NCBI GenBank assembly: GCA_905221605.1
Contig: CAJNDS010002670.1
Coordinates: 60,001-97,500, forward strand
Length of the DNA stretch: 37,500 nt
Direction of reading: 5' to 3'
Origin: Symbiodinium natans
Taxonomy: Eukaryota > Sar > Dinophyceae > Suessiales > Symbiodiniaceae
A model generated the notes under the pieces. That model saw nothing but the letters and a program-made list of their open reading frames with translations, was not told the DNA's origin and made no database searches. Of the stretch, positions 27,701 to 35,937 are shown piece after piece (position 1 is the stretch's first letter; the number at the start of each line of letters is the position of its first letter). The position numbers and the translations under genes are program-made.

Positions 27701-27985
27701 CACTTCCCCTGAACCTCGCGATGATTCATGCTGGCCTGTACCTCCCAATGCCCCTCCCGTAGCCGTATTAGGTTCAAGGCCCACTGCACCTGACTGGCCT
27801 GATTCACGTGGTGGCATTGAACCTGAGTGCTGCAAACCATCCCCTCCGGGAGGTGGAGATGGATGCGGCGGATTGGTGCCGTAGCCCTGCCCAAGCGTTG
27901 GGCTCATAACCTGCTGGTGTGAACCAGCAGGCTGAGCAGAAGGAACTAGTGGAGTGATCAATTCCCTAGCCCCATTCCCAACCAT
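24656..27985 (-). CDS. Copia Gag-protease reading frame
   Basis: This frame encodes the capsid and nucleocapsid protein followed by the aspartic protease. The first part is rich in P, G, Q and S with repeated APAQVPQV-like stretches. A CCCH finger (C-x8-C-x5-C-x3-H, CKYFLTPKGCKFGAKCKAPH) lies near residue 850-870 and a CCHC knuckle (CLNCGSEEHRVKDC) near 885-898. The protease active site ALLDSGATH is near 1026-1034. The frame is open to an ATG inside the 5' LTR at 27985; an ATG at 27907, overlapping the primer site, is the more likely start. The frame ends at 24656 after leaving the pol frame, which lies one step away. Finger order is typical of dinoflagellate copia elements as I know them. 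Confidence 0.85.
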   Translation of the reverse strand: MVGNGARELITPLVPSAQPAGSHQQVMSPTLGQGYGTNPPHPSPPPGGDGLQHSGSMPPRESGQSGAVGLEPNTATGGALGGTGQHESSRGSGEVPPMSTTSEGGESAHQIVHVPGNTPGGSPGLQTSTGMPGTASGEAAPGGAVAGDSHVEGFLTPRSQQGQGLPTIAEMVEGFPGAGLQLMSRVGDFFRVARTEVMQVPVWQDSHATPPRSATRSLGSPGGAPGQLALGDGSLGSNSGSPPQLGPQGTPTSFAPSHPGREGPLLNADMLQRMQALEQRAPLLYGNVPERPQSRTDSSSLPQEAIQAEVARQLAGFDQRAQAQDLEIQRLRRQLEQEKVMREQLAREAAASSSAPQAPAPSQMQVPIPLQVPSSQDAQVHTYAQVQDVAAPAVGALRAPAQAAAAAASGFWSNFWSGLQGSHTLPSSATPPGGVGQSYDAAQVNLASSAPNPPSQAENLGVGQIWPQGSGMPQVPQVQGTQVPASPPGGVGPAAYAQVPQVSGAGTQVPLAQVSGAQASAAPGGAPAASATPCAAATSGNPMMDALFAGMQQLQTMQAQGMRDKSVVSNAPEAVKPGTTALPMLKAPDPMSGSLDFQDWLELVAGLMGDLSDSSHDWWTAVLQVSRDAYERWVKATPLDRIRVEVDERPELVEGKWSRVNARACTMILAALDQGVKAEMVARRTTQVATQIMFRLYTLYQPGGSTEKALVLNHLQNPNVVQDVVSGVSALRAWGRWHKRCIDCGMVAPDPTVLAGALTKMTNHILSQNPDPMFRTQMVRSMLHIETHPSEDAVQEYHKHLLAEFETMAGAQIAKKGGSGNSAALKAIDATGGKSGGKGGEAKGGGKGKPCKYFLTPKGCKFGAKCKAPHSMSDLPAAERFKKCLNCGSEEHRVKDCKAGKAEPKALEQKPSVQAASTSTSSSAPPVVQATPVLSMDSFLQHASHALRQLEAAHATHGQQPSQGPVSTVPAPAAPTPDGGGVQQPSNPSLKRLTIRSLMPASCFPVSDPQTGTFPEPSEQPFIGHALLDSGATHPMRQASSEEEWEVAEEVQVSLAGDQSTFMRLTRAGTLREAGWPSAANSSYGCHHRAVGVFIELVRWLLQALCSRW
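27891..27911 (-). promoter_or_regulatory. Primer-binding site matching an internal tRNA-Met half
   Basis: Directly after the 5' LTR the element reads GGTTATGAGCCCAACGC. Its complement, GCGTTGGGCTCATAACC, looks like the 3' part of a 5' tRNA half: anticodon-stem TGGG, seven-base loop CTCATAA with CAU anticodon, then CC. Drosophila copia is known to prime from an initiator tRNA-Met half cut in the anticodon region. That a CAU tRNA half primes this element is inference from the sequence match. Confidence 0.6.
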
Positions 27986-28205
27986 GGCTCACACAATAGG
28001 CGGAGATCTTTTACGCGCAGAAGCAACAGATCAACAAAGGAACAAAAAAGGTCTCTGCAGTGTAGGGCTACGGCTCCTACAGTATGATATGTACATGTTT
28101 AAATATGTGGCATGCTCAAGGCTTGAGTTTGGGCCTAGAAGCCACAAGGAAAAATGCGCACTGCAATTGACTAGAGAATGACATGTACAGGAGTAGACTT
28201 CAACA
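27912..28205 (-). repeat. 5' LTR of the copia element (294 bp)
   Basis: This sequence is repeated base for base, as far as I can read, at 12161-12454. In element orientation it starts TGTTGAAG and ends CCAGCA, the usual TG...CA. A 5-bp duplication CTTAG follows it at 28206-28210 and precedes the other LTR at 12156-12160. Identical LTRs indicate recent insertion. The gag frame is open into this LTR. Confidence 0.95.
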
Positions 28206-28550
28206 CTTAGGGTTTAGGGTTTAGGGTTTCGGGTTTAGGGTTTCGGGTTTAGGGTTTAGGGTTTAGGGTTTAGGGCTTAGGGTTTAGGGTTTAGGCTTGG
28301 GGGGCTCGAGGTTGAGCAGCTCAGGAAATCGTGGGGTGTTCCCTGATGAAACAGGTTCTCTTGCTTAAGGGAGCGCTTGAGGCTCAAGGCCTTTTCTTGG
28401 AGCCCCAAGTGCTTAAGGGGTTTGGGGTTTAGGGTTTTGGGTTTAGGGTTTAGGGCTGTAGGGCTTTAGGGCTTTAGGGCTATAGGGTTTAGGGTTAGGG
28501 TTTTGGGGTTTGGGGTTTGGGGTTTGGGGTTTAGGGTTTCGGGTTGGCAG
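28206..28550. repeat. TTTAGGG tract resumed after the retrotransposon
   Basis: TTTAGGG with TTTCGGG units runs from the target duplication to about 28292, then a spacer, then TTTAGGG/TTTGGGG at 28420-28545 up to island e14. Confidence 0.85.
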
Positions 28551-28558
28551 CTTCGCGC

Positions 28559-28622
28559 TTTTTTGTCTCCGACGACACGAACTCGATCTCCGGGCTGTCG
28601 ACGTCGATGGTCTCCGTTGGGC
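28559..28622 (-). CDS. Putative exon e14, just upstream of the retrotransposon
   Basis: Acceptor region CCGTCTCCAGAG|G has a good pyrimidine tract. The peptide PTETIDVDSPEIEFVSSETK is acidic and well biased in third positions. A GC donor (AAAAAA|GCGCGA) gives phase 2, matching e15 some 16.4 kb away on the other side of the copia element. Confidence 0.55.
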
Positions 28623-28972
28623 CTCTGGAGACGGAGGATTCGAATGAAATCTCAGCTCGTAGCCCTACGGGCTTGTTCATGTTTGGGGTGTGTTCCCTTA
28701 ACCTCCTCCCCTATATGGCTACCCTACAACCCTAAACCCTAAACCCTAAACCACTGCCCAAAGGCTGCAGGCCTCGAAACCACAAGTTGTTGTTCAACGT
28801 TTTCGGGATTTGGAGCTTCAGTTTGGTGCTTTGGGGTTGGGCTTGTCCAACTGGCAACCACAAACCCAAATTCTAAGCCCTAAGTAAACCCCTAAAACCC
28901 CAAAACCCCCAAAACCCCTATGACCCCTACAACCCTAAACTGCTCAACCCCAAACCCTCAACCCCGAAAGGC

Positions 28973-29010
28973 CTGGGTCGGCGGCCGCGGCACCCTGCAA
29001 CGGCCCAGGC
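28973..29010 (-). CDS. Putative exon e13
   Basis: Acceptor GACTGGAG|G and GC donor CCCAG|GCCTTT enclose 12 codons, PGPLQGAAAADP. It is very short and low in complexity, so weaker than its neighbours. Phases agree with e12 and e14. Confidence 0.4.
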
Positions 29011-29029
29011 CTCCAGTCAAAATAGCTGG

Positions 29030-29800
29030 GGGCTTAGGGTTTCGGAATTCGAGTTGCGGGTTTAGGGTTCAGGGTTTTGGGATTAGGGTGTAGGATTGAG
29101 GGTTTAGGGCTTGGGATTGAAGGTTTAGGGGTATGGGATTGGGGCTTAAGGTCTTGTTCGGGGCTCGGCGTCTTCAGGATTCTAGCTTCGGGCCTTGAAG
29201 AATTTCACGAGGGAGGAGGCTCAAGAGGTTGAGTTTAGTCCAGTAGCTGAAGCGTTTGAAGGTTTAGGGTCTAGAGTTTGGGGGTTAGCGTTTAGGGACC
29301 CGTGAACGCTCAAGCAAAACAACTCTCCCATCATGTGGCATTAGGACTTAGCTAGGATTTAAGGCTGTAAGGTCGGGGAGTCTTACAGACGGGGTGGCAA
29401 AATGGCCACCTGCCTAAACCCTAAGGCAACTTGACCCCAGCCTGTGCCCTTCGCCAGGGGTAGGCGCTGGCGGGTCTGCTTTCGCCTTAGAAATGCGGGG
29501 GCTGGGGAGATTGGGAGTTTGGAATCAAGGTTTAGGGCAAGTTTAGGGTTTGGGGACGTGGCGCCAGTGTGCTTATCACATCTCAAGTATCTCTTGGGAC
29601 GCTTAGCCTGGCCCCTCGCCGCCTCAAGCTCTCACCCCTACAGCGGCCCTAAACAAAGGCGGCCCTGGCTGTTTGCATCTCTCAGAAAAAAAGCCGTAGC
29701 CCAGCTCCACTTCCGTTCAGTTCGAGACTGTTTGGGCTCAAGGAGCTTCAGCCTTCTTGGGGCTTAGGAGTTTAGGGTCTTGGGGGCTTGGGAGGGCGGC
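29030..29800. other. Intron-like stretch without a supported exon
   Basis: Degenerate TTTAGGG units are scattered through it. No island with AG|G and codon bias was found. Confidence 0.45.
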
Positions 29801-29805
29801 TTCAC

Positions 29806-29864
29806 CTTCCCCCTCCGCCCATGGAAACAGATGCCGTAAAGTGTGCGGCCCATGCGCCTTCGGC
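29806..29864 (-). CDS. Putative exon e12
   Basis: Acceptor CTTCTTCAG|G and GT donor GGAAG|GTGAAG enclose AEGAWAAHFTASVSMGGGG plus two bases. The splice sites are among the best in the window. The glycine run might lie in a nucleotide-binding loop, but no Walker A consensus is visible. Confidence 0.55.
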
Positions 29865-29869
29865 CTGAA

Positions 29870-30546
29870 GAAGCGAGACAAGGTGACAGCTGGCCCTGGC
29901 TTGGGGGCGTCTCTCGGGGAGTTTCTCTCAGCTTTCAGGGTGGCTGAGGGTGTGGAGTTTGAGGCTGAGGGGGGTTTCGGCTTTCAGGGTTTAGGGTTGG
30001 GAGTTTAGGGTTCAGGGTTTAGGGTTAGGGGAGTTTGGAGGTTTGGGGCTTGGCGCTTGGGGGACGGGGCAGGTGTTGAGGTATAGCTGGGTCCTCAGCT
30101 AACCACAACCCCGAAACCCTCAACCCTGAACTCTCAACTGTAAACCCTAACCAATATTCTCGTGGTCCTACGCTTTCGTGTAGTGTTTAGAGCGTGAGCG
30201 AACTTCAGTGCGAAAGACGAAAGAAGTCCGGGCATGCAGGAGGTCCTGTGCCCAAAAGCCTTCTCAAGCCGTGTATGATTTAGGATTTACGGTTCAGGTT
30301 TAGGGTTCAGGGCTTAGGGAAGCGAAGATTGAAACAAAGAGATCACAGCTGATGTATAAGACAAAAAAACTCCGTTGGGAAAACAAGTGGACCAATTCCC
30401 TGAGCTCTCAAAGGCCTCCAGGCTCCCAACTCCATAAAGAATTGGCCCCTTGCCCTGGACCTTGACCCCTCAAAAACCCTCAAAAACCCCCCCGAAAGCC
30501 TGCCCTAAACCCCCTAAACCCTAAACCCCAAACCCCAAGCCCCGAC
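29870..30546. other. Intron-like stretch
   Basis: There are TTTAGGG-type units near 29990-30050 and CCCTAAA-type units just before island e11. No further exon is supported. Confidence 0.45.
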
Positions 30547-30627
30547 CTGCTGCGCTCCCGGAGGTGGGTTGCGGCACCTCCCGTGGGCTGCTGCTTTTGC
30601 CGGGCGCCCGGTCCGGCAGCATGTCTC
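30547..30627 (-). CDS. Putative exon e11
   Basis: Acceptor CGCCAAG|G and GT donor CAGCAG|GTCGGG enclose 27 codons. The phase demanded by both neighbours gives ETCCRTGRPAKAAAHGRC. Another frame (DMLPDRAPGKSSSPREV) has better codon bias but does not match the neighbours' phase, so the reading frame is uncertain. Confidence 0.45.
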
Positions 30628-30880
30628 CTTGGCGAGACTGCTTCGGGGTTTAGGCTTTCGGGCTTCCGGTTTACGAGCGCGCGTGGTTTCTTGGCCCACT
30701 CACCTTGTAGATAGCCCGACCCCAGGGCACAGAAGGTAGCCCAACATGTCAAGAAGACAGCCCAGAACCGAAATCCCGAGGGCACACGAGTCCCAACACA
30801 TGCGATAATGATAATGATAGGAAAACTCTCTACCTCTTGGGGATAGCATCTTGAAAGTAGGATGTAACCATGAAAAACGC

Positions 30881-31155
30881 ACGTTTTGCGGAGTCTTCCC
30901 GCAGGACACAGCGATAAGACAGTACCGCTGCCATGAATCCACCCGTGAACTTCTTTTTGAAGCTCCCTCTCGGTGATAGCCACGTGAGGCTAGCTTGAGA
31001 CGCTGACAAAATGCCTGTTTCGCGGAGCCTTCCCGCAAGGCACAGCGATAAAACAGAACTGCCATTTGAAACGTAACCTCAAGAAATGGGCTTTGGATCG
31101 GGGGGTCTGTAATTATTGTTGTCGGAACGATGCCCGAAGGATACCGCGATACCTT
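30881..31155. repeat. Diverged tandem repeat
   Basis: TTTTGCGGAGTCTTCCCGCA followed by GGACACAGCGATAAGACAG (30884-30922) recurs 132 bp later as TTTCGCGGAGCCTTCCCGCA with GGCACAGCGATAAAACAG. A weaker third copy lies near 31118-31155. Confidence 0.7.
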
Positions 31156-31395
31156 GGACCTGTCTTGGCAAGGCCAAGAGGCCAACATGTACTCGAACCT
31201 ATGAGTGCGACAGTGGGTCTGAATAGGGGTATGTCGCGGTGTCCATACCTTCGACGTTCCCTGTGTTTTGGCGAGGGCTACTTCAGGGGGTTTCGCAAAG
31301 GGTTGAGGCTCCGAAGCCCCAAAGCCCCACAGTGATCATGGTTATCATCATGATGATGGTGGTGGTGGTGGTGATGATGATGGTGATGATGATGA

Positions 31396-31498
31396 TTCGG
31401 GATGCTTCCCCTTTTGCTACCAGACCTCAATGGGGAGTGTAGCAACCCCCTAGTTCTTATCCTACTCAGGAGTTTTGGTATAAGGGGGAACATCCCAA
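31396..31498. mobile_element. MITE-like element, copy 1
   Basis: The right end GGTATAAGGGGGAACATCCC and the left end TTCGGGATGCTTCCCC are imperfect inverted repeats and match the ends of the element at 34515-34620. It is directly followed by CCCTAAA repeats. Confidence 0.6.
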
Positions 31499-31592
31499 CC
31501 CTAAACCCTAAACCCTAAACCCTAAACCCTAAACCCTAAACCCTAAACCCTAAACCCTAAACCCTAAACCCTAAACCCTAAACCCTAAACCC
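31498..31592. repeat. CCCTAAA array
   Basis: Thirteen perfect heptamers abut the MITE-like element and precede island e10. Confidence 0.95.
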
Positions 31593-31612
31593 CTTTAAGG
31601 TTCGGGTAGCAC

Positions 31613-31723
31613 TCGCCAGAAACAAAAGGCGGCCCCCAAGGCGCGGCTCCAGCGCACGGCCTCCCGCCGCAGGGCCGGCGCCCAGGGCGGAGGGAAAGGC
31701 CGAGGGAGGCTCTCGCCCTCGGC
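31613..31723 (-). CDS. Putative exon e10
   Basis: Acceptor AAAGAAG|G and GT donor GGCGA|GTGCTA enclose exactly 37 codons starting AEGESLPRPFPPPWAP and ending ALGAAFCFWR. Third-position GC is about 90 percent. Upstream on the gene strand the acceptor follows a run of CT dinucleotides and T, a strong polypyrimidine tract. Phase 0 on both sides. Confidence 0.6.
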
Positions 31724-31734
31724 CTTCTTTTTCA

Positions 31735-31890
31735 GAGAGAGAGAGAGAGAGAAAGAAAAAAAAAAAAAAAAAAAAAAAACACAAGAAAGAGAGAGAGAGA
31801 GGGAGACAAAGAGAGACAGAGACGGAGACGGAGACGGAGACGGAAGCAGAGACCGAGAGAGAGAGGGAGAGAGAGAGAGAGGAGGAGAGA
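31735..31890. repeat. GA-rich and poly-A low-complexity tract
   Basis: AG repeats and an A run lie on the acceptor side of e10. On the gene strand they are CT and T rich and may serve as a polypyrimidine tract. Confidence 0.8.
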
Positions 31891-32187
31891 GGTTGAAAAA
31901 GGGAGGCGGGCGGTTAGAATGTTGAGCTTTCGGAGGCTTGGTGGGTCAGGATGTTGAGAGGAAGAGCTTGCAAAAAGCAAGGGCGTGGGCTTTCGGGTCA
32001 TGCAAAGCAGGGGCTTGAGAAAGAGAACGAAGCAGGGACTCGCAAGCCTTACACCCGAAAGCCCTAAACCCTTAGAGTGAGAGATGGAAAGAGACTTGAG
32101 ATTTAGTTTGGTTGTCGGTTGATGGTTTATCAATAACCAGGTGTAGTGGGTTTCGTAAGCTCAGTAGGTTTTGTCGGTTTAAGGGAC

Positions 32188-32290
32188 ACGCGATGCGAGC
32201 GCTATTGTGGCCTTCCGGAAGAACTTCACCGTCACCTCCTCCCCAGTGAGCTGCGCAACCACCTTCTCACGCACGGCCGCAGGCAAGCGC
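32188..32290 (-). CDS. Putative exon e9
   Basis: This is one of the clearest islands: acceptor CAGCTGAG|G, then 34 codons beginning RLPAAVREKVVAQLTGEEV and ending KFFRKATIALASR, then a GT donor (CGT|GTCCC). Charge pattern and codon bias look like real coding sequence. Phase 0 out matches e10. Confidence 0.6.
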
Positions 32291-32686
32291 CTCAGCTGTG
32301 TCTGTGTGTATAGGGTTCAGGATTGAGGGCACAGAATTCAAGATGCAGGGTAGGGCATTGCGGCTCGGGGGGCCGAGGGGATCAGGGTACTCATAGACCT
32401 TTTGTTCCCTTCAGCTGGCGCACCCATGATCGGAACAAAAAACGAGCCGCCGAGAGTTGAGGGTTTCAGACCCAACACCCAGGACCTGCTCGCGCCAGTG
32501 ACCCCATGGGCAGACCTAAGACTCCAAACACCCAAAAGGCAAAAGGCAAAAAACGTCCAGCAAATTACCGTTAAAGACCCTTAAGAACCCTAAGAACCCC
32601 AATTTCCCAGAACCGAAGAAAAAGTCCCAAGAGCCCGAAGAACCCCGAAGAAATTGAAAGAGCCCATCAAAAGCCCATAAAACTGC

Positions 32687-32758
32687 CCGCGATAATGCAG
32701 CCGGAGGCTCCAGCAGCCTATCTCCCCGGCACAGGGCACTGGGGTCTTCAGCCGGAAC
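32687..32758 (-). CDS. Putative exon e8
   Basis: Acceptor CACCTCCAG|G is followed by FRLKTPVPCAGEIGCWSLRL and then HYR. The GC donor (CGCGG|GCAG) gives phase 2, matching e9. Neither other frame has comparable codon bias. Confidence 0.5.
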
Positions 32759-32812
32759 CTGGAGGTGTTGCAGGGTCTGGGGTTGGGTTCCAGGTTCGCT
32801 TTTTGGGTTTTA

Positions 32813-32880
32813 GGTTTAGGGTTTAGGGTTTGGGGTTTGGGGTTTAGGGTTTAGGGTTTAGGGTTTAGGGTTCAGGGTTT
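32813..32880. repeat. TTTAGGG array
   Basis: Heptamers with a few TTTGGGG units occur to the right of island e8. Confidence 0.85.
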
Positions 32881-33120
32881 CAAGAGAGAGGGAGAAAGAG
32901 CTGGAGACACAGAGAGACAGAGGGGAGGCGGGGGACTGAGAGGTCGGGTTTGGATTGAGGTTTGAGGCTGTTGATAAAAAGGCTCAGGAGGGGTCTTAGG
33001 GCTTTTGAGCACTGTTCAGGGTTTAGGGTGTAGGATTTACCCCTAAACCCTAAACCCGAAACCCTAAAACCTAAACCGGCGTTTTGGGTTCAGGATGCGC
33101 GGGATCCCTCGGTTTTCCAC

Positions 33121-33181
33121 AGGCCCCCGCCAAGGGGCGCAGCCCCGAGGATGTTGCAGATGGGGCCACCGGCATGGGGGC
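33121..33181 (-). CDS. Putative exon e7
   Basis: Acceptor GCGCTAAG|G and GT donor GGCCT|GTGGAA enclose a frame reading PHAGGPICNILGAAPLGG. This frame has the best third-position GC of the three. Phase 2 out matches e8. It is flanked by CCCTAAA on the left and a long TTTAGGG array on the right. Confidence 0.5.
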
Positions 33182-33194
33182 CTTAGCGCTCCCA

Positions 33195-33300
33195 GGGTTT
33201 AGGGTTTAGGGTTTAGGGTTTTGGGTTTAGGGTTTAGGGTTTAGGGCTTAGGGTTTAGGGTTTAGGGTTTAGGGTTTAGGGTTTAGGGTTTAGGGTTTCG
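33195..33300. repeat. TTTAGGG array
   Basis: About 14 heptamers start directly after island e7. Confidence 0.9.
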
Positions 33301-33782
33301 GGCTCAGGGGTGAGGGAGTTAGGGCTAAAAGGGCGTTTAGGGCTTTGGGTTGTTGGGAAATTGGGTTTTGTGGGTTTGGGGGCTTAGGGTTTGCGAAGCC
33401 GAGCTATGCGCTCAGACTCGTGAAAAGATGAGCGCTATCCAGACCAGGCGCTAGCAGGGTCTCAAGGCGTGATGGGTGCTGGTCTCTTAGCTGGCGGTAG
33501 GACGAAATCCGCCGGTTGATGATGGTGAGCAAGACAAAAGATATGAAAAAGTGCGGAAGCATGGGAAGAACGGGGATTTTGCAGATGAAATGTGAGTGTG
33601 AAAGAGCCCTGTCGTAAGAAGCTAATGGTGACTGTGACCTGTGCCGCTAAAGAAATGAGGATGCCCCACAACTAATCACACAAAGCAGCTTCAACTGCTA
33701 GCCCGAACTGGGTCCCAAACCCCAAAACTGTCCGAAACCGACACCCTTCCTCAACCCGCTCCCTGAACCCCAAGGATGCGAC

Positions 33783-33831
33783 AGGCGACTAAATCTGCAG
33801 CCGTCCACGTGGCGCACGTCGCCAGTAGGAC
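33783..33831 (-). CDS. Putative exon e6
   Basis: Acceptor GGTCTCAG|G and GT donor GCCT|GTCGCA enclose VLLATCATWTAADLVA plus one base. Phase 1 out matches e7. The exon is hydrophobic, but too short to call a membrane segment. Confidence 0.45.
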
Positions 33832-33869
33832 CTGAGACCGACAAAGGCTTTGGAGGCATCTCGAAGGAG

Positions 33870-34514
33870 CCGCGTTTAGGGCTTAGGGAAGTTTAGGGTT
33901 TAGCGTTTAGGGTTTAGGCTTGGGTTTGGGGGTTTGGGGTTTAGGGTTTGGGCTTTGGGTTTGAGGTAGTCGTTCCTGGTTCAAGTCAGAGTTTGGGGGT
34001 TGGTGCCTTTTGGTTGCACAACCTGAACCGCATAAACAAGAGATGTGAAGCCCGATAAACCTACCCTTACAAAACCCATGAAAACCTAAGCCCCAAGCAG
34101 AAACGCCACGGCATGAGCCTGGCGTCTAGTTTGGTCCAGGGTCTAGGATTTAACTCAGCCCGAACCAATCCGTAAACCCTAAACCTTCGGAGCTCTTCTC
34201 CCAGTGAGGTCCGGGCCATCACAGTCCTGGTGGGATTTAGTGTTGGGGTTCCGGGTTTCAGGATTCTTCCGGGGGGTATGTAGTGCGTAGTGTTCAGGGG
34301 TTTGAGGGCTTTTGGGAGACCATGGCTGTGGCGGGAGGCTCTGAGGATTATGGATTTTGGGGGGTGTCAAAGTCCCGAAGCCATGAAAGACTATCGCATA
34401 GTCCTGAAGCCCCAAAATCCTGAAGCCCTCAAACCAAGCCCCAAAACCGCAACAGGCGTGATAAGAGAAAGGCTTCCAGACTCCTAAGCACTCAGCCAGG
34501 ATTTAGGGTTTAGG
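33870..34514. other. Intron-like stretch
   Basis: Degenerate TTTAGGG units at 33873-33960, then unique sequence. No exon is supported. Confidence 0.45.
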
Positions 34515-34620
34515 TTGGGATGTTCCCCTTTATACTAACAGTCCTTAATAATAGGGATTTTAATAGGGGGTACTACATAATCCCGATTAGGGACTGCCAG
34601 TATAAGGGAGAACATCCCAA
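34515..34620. mobile_element. MITE-like element, copy 2
   Basis: The 106-bp segment begins TTGGGATGTTCCCCTTTATA and ends TATAAGGGAGAACATCCCAA, inverted repeats of about 26 bp that also include CAGTCC/GGACTG. It has no coding capacity and is flanked by telomere-like units. Confidence 0.75.
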
Positions 34621-34902
34621 GGTTTGGGGCTCAACCCGAGGGACCGGGTAGAACTGCGTCCCGCAAGCTCTTTGAAGACTCTTCCACCCGTCAGACCCTG
34701 CAAACCCTTAGACCTCAACATCCCAAGGCATTCACCTCAGCCGATGCCATTAAGACCCCCAACTCGCGCACATGCATGGAAATCCCCTCTCTTGCCTTAC
34801 GCCTTGAATTCAAGCCCTGCCTTCCCTACACTACACCCCTAAGCCCCGCACCCCAAACCCTAAGATCCCAAACCTGAACCCCCCGAGCTCTTGCACCCAG
34901 GC

Positions 34903-34944
34903 CTTCCCACACTCGAACTCAGCCCGTAGCTCAGCGAAACGCAC
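34903..34944 (-). CDS. Putative exon e5
   Basis: Acceptor CACATACAG|G is followed by 14 codons, VRFAELRAEFECGK, and a GC donor (GGAAG|GCCTGG). The frame stays open beyond the donor (AWVQELG), so the exon may be longer. Its composition suggests a helix. Phase 0 in and out matches e6. Confidence 0.5.
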
Positions 34945-35142
34945 CTGTATGTGGAGGCTCTGGGTTCACGGCTTAGGGTTTAGGTTTCGGGTCAGGGTCT
35001 AGCTTTGGCCTTGAGGCCCCTTGAATCACCCCCTGAAAGGAGGGAGGGCGTTAGGTCCCCAAGCCACAAAACCCCAGAACAAAAACCCTCAAACCCCAAA
35101 ACTCCCCCACCCAAAAAAGGCAAAAAAAAAAAAGCTTGGTGT

Positions 35143-35240
35143 TAAACCCTAAACCCTAGACCCTAAACCCTAAACCCTGAACCCTAAACCCTAAACCCTA
35201 AACCCTAAACCCTAAACCCTGAAGCGTAAACCCTAAACCC
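35143..35240. repeat. CCCTAAA array
   Basis: Near-perfect heptamers end at the left edge of island e4. Confidence 0.9.
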
Positions 35241-35251
35241 TTCCCGGGCGC

Positions 35252-35291
35252 CGTCCGCTCCACCCAGGCGCCGCCCACGACGTAACCCTTC
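35252..35291 (-). CDS. Putative exon e4
   Basis: Acceptor CCTTAAG|G starts the peptide KGYVVGGAWVERT. A GC donor (GGACG|GCGC) gives phase 0, matching e5. A second acceptor 4 bp downstream (GAAG|G) is possible. It lies between a clean CCCTAAA array and a clean TTTAGGG array. Confidence 0.45.
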
Positions 35292-35307
35292 CTTAAGGGC
35301 TCGGAGG

Positions 35308-35520
35308 TTTAGGGTTTAGGGTTTCAAGGTTTAGGGTTTAAGGTTTCGGGTTTAGGGTTTAGGGTTTAGGGTTGAGGGTTGAGGGTTTCAAGGTTTAGGC
35401 TTTAGGGTTTAGGGTTTAGGGTTTAGGGTTTAGGGTTTAGGGTTTAGGGTTTAGGGTTTAGGGTTTAGGGTTTAGGGTTTAGGGTTTAGGGTTTAGGGTT
35501 TAGGGTTTAGGGTTTAGGGT
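35308..35520. repeat. Long TTTAGGG array
   Basis: The longest pure run in the window, about 18 consecutive heptamers from 35400, follows island e4 and ends before a G run at 35550-35561. Confidence 0.95.
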
Positions 35521-35857
35521 TGGATTTCTTTTTTTCGGGGGAGGAGGAGGGGGGGGGGGGGTGGAGTGGGTCCAGGCTTTAGGGCATTAGGGTTTTGGGC
35601 TTTAGGGGGTTTTGGGGATGTCTTGAAGCTTGCAGGGTCTTGCGCGTCTAGTGTGTTTAGCCTTTCCTTGAATGTGGCGACTTTGCCCATGGGGTTTTGG
35701 GGTTTTGCTTCTTTCGGGTGTGGAAATGGCTACCGTTTCGAGATTGGGGTTTAGGGCTTAAGGTTTAGGATTTCGGGCTTCGGGTTTGGGGTTTGGGGTT
35801 TAGGGTCTGGGGTTTGGGTTTAGGGTTTAGGGCTTCAAAAAGCCTCGACCAAGCCGC

Positions 35858-35913
35858 GGGCAGGAGGCATCCGACGGCAAGGGCTTCTCCGCCAGCGTTC
35901 GCATGATCGAATC
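35858..35913 (-). CDS. Putative exon e3
   Basis: Acceptor CCTCAAG|G follows a pyrimidine-containing stretch. The peptide is DSIMRTLAEKPLPSDASC, and a GC donor (TGCCC|GCGG) gives phase 2, which matches e4. Repeats on both sides read TTTAGGG on the plus strand, an exception to the usual pattern. Not recognised. Confidence 0.45.
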
Positions 35914-35937
35914 CTTGAGGCCAGGCAGCGTAAGGGG

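Larger units (their letters stand above)
12161..28205 (-). mobile_element. Ty1/copia LTR retrotransposon carrying a nested LINE
   Basis: The 16-kb element has LTRs, primer site, gag-protease-integrase-RT-RNase H order (the copia order) and polypurine tract. Without the nested insertion it would be near 10 kb. Target duplication CTTAG shows insertion into a telomere-like repeat unit (CTTAGGG). The two LTRs are indistinguishable, yet pol carries a frame change, a deletion and a nested LINE, so it was either mobilised in trans as a defective copy or broken very recently. Confidence 0.9.

Noticed and set aside
27165-27884. Plus-strand ORF of 239 codons
   Set aside because: Antisense of the Gly/Pro-rich Gag N-terminal region; composition mirrors the real frame.
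29728-29743. Possible spliced-leader relic (TTTGGGCTCAAG)
   Set aside because: It only resembles the end of the dinoflagellate spliced leader (TTTTGGCTCAAG) with a mismatch, and there is no match upstream.
31339-31395. Poly-His ORF on the minus strand
   Set aside because: It comes from a GAT/GGT trinucleotide tract; no supported exon.
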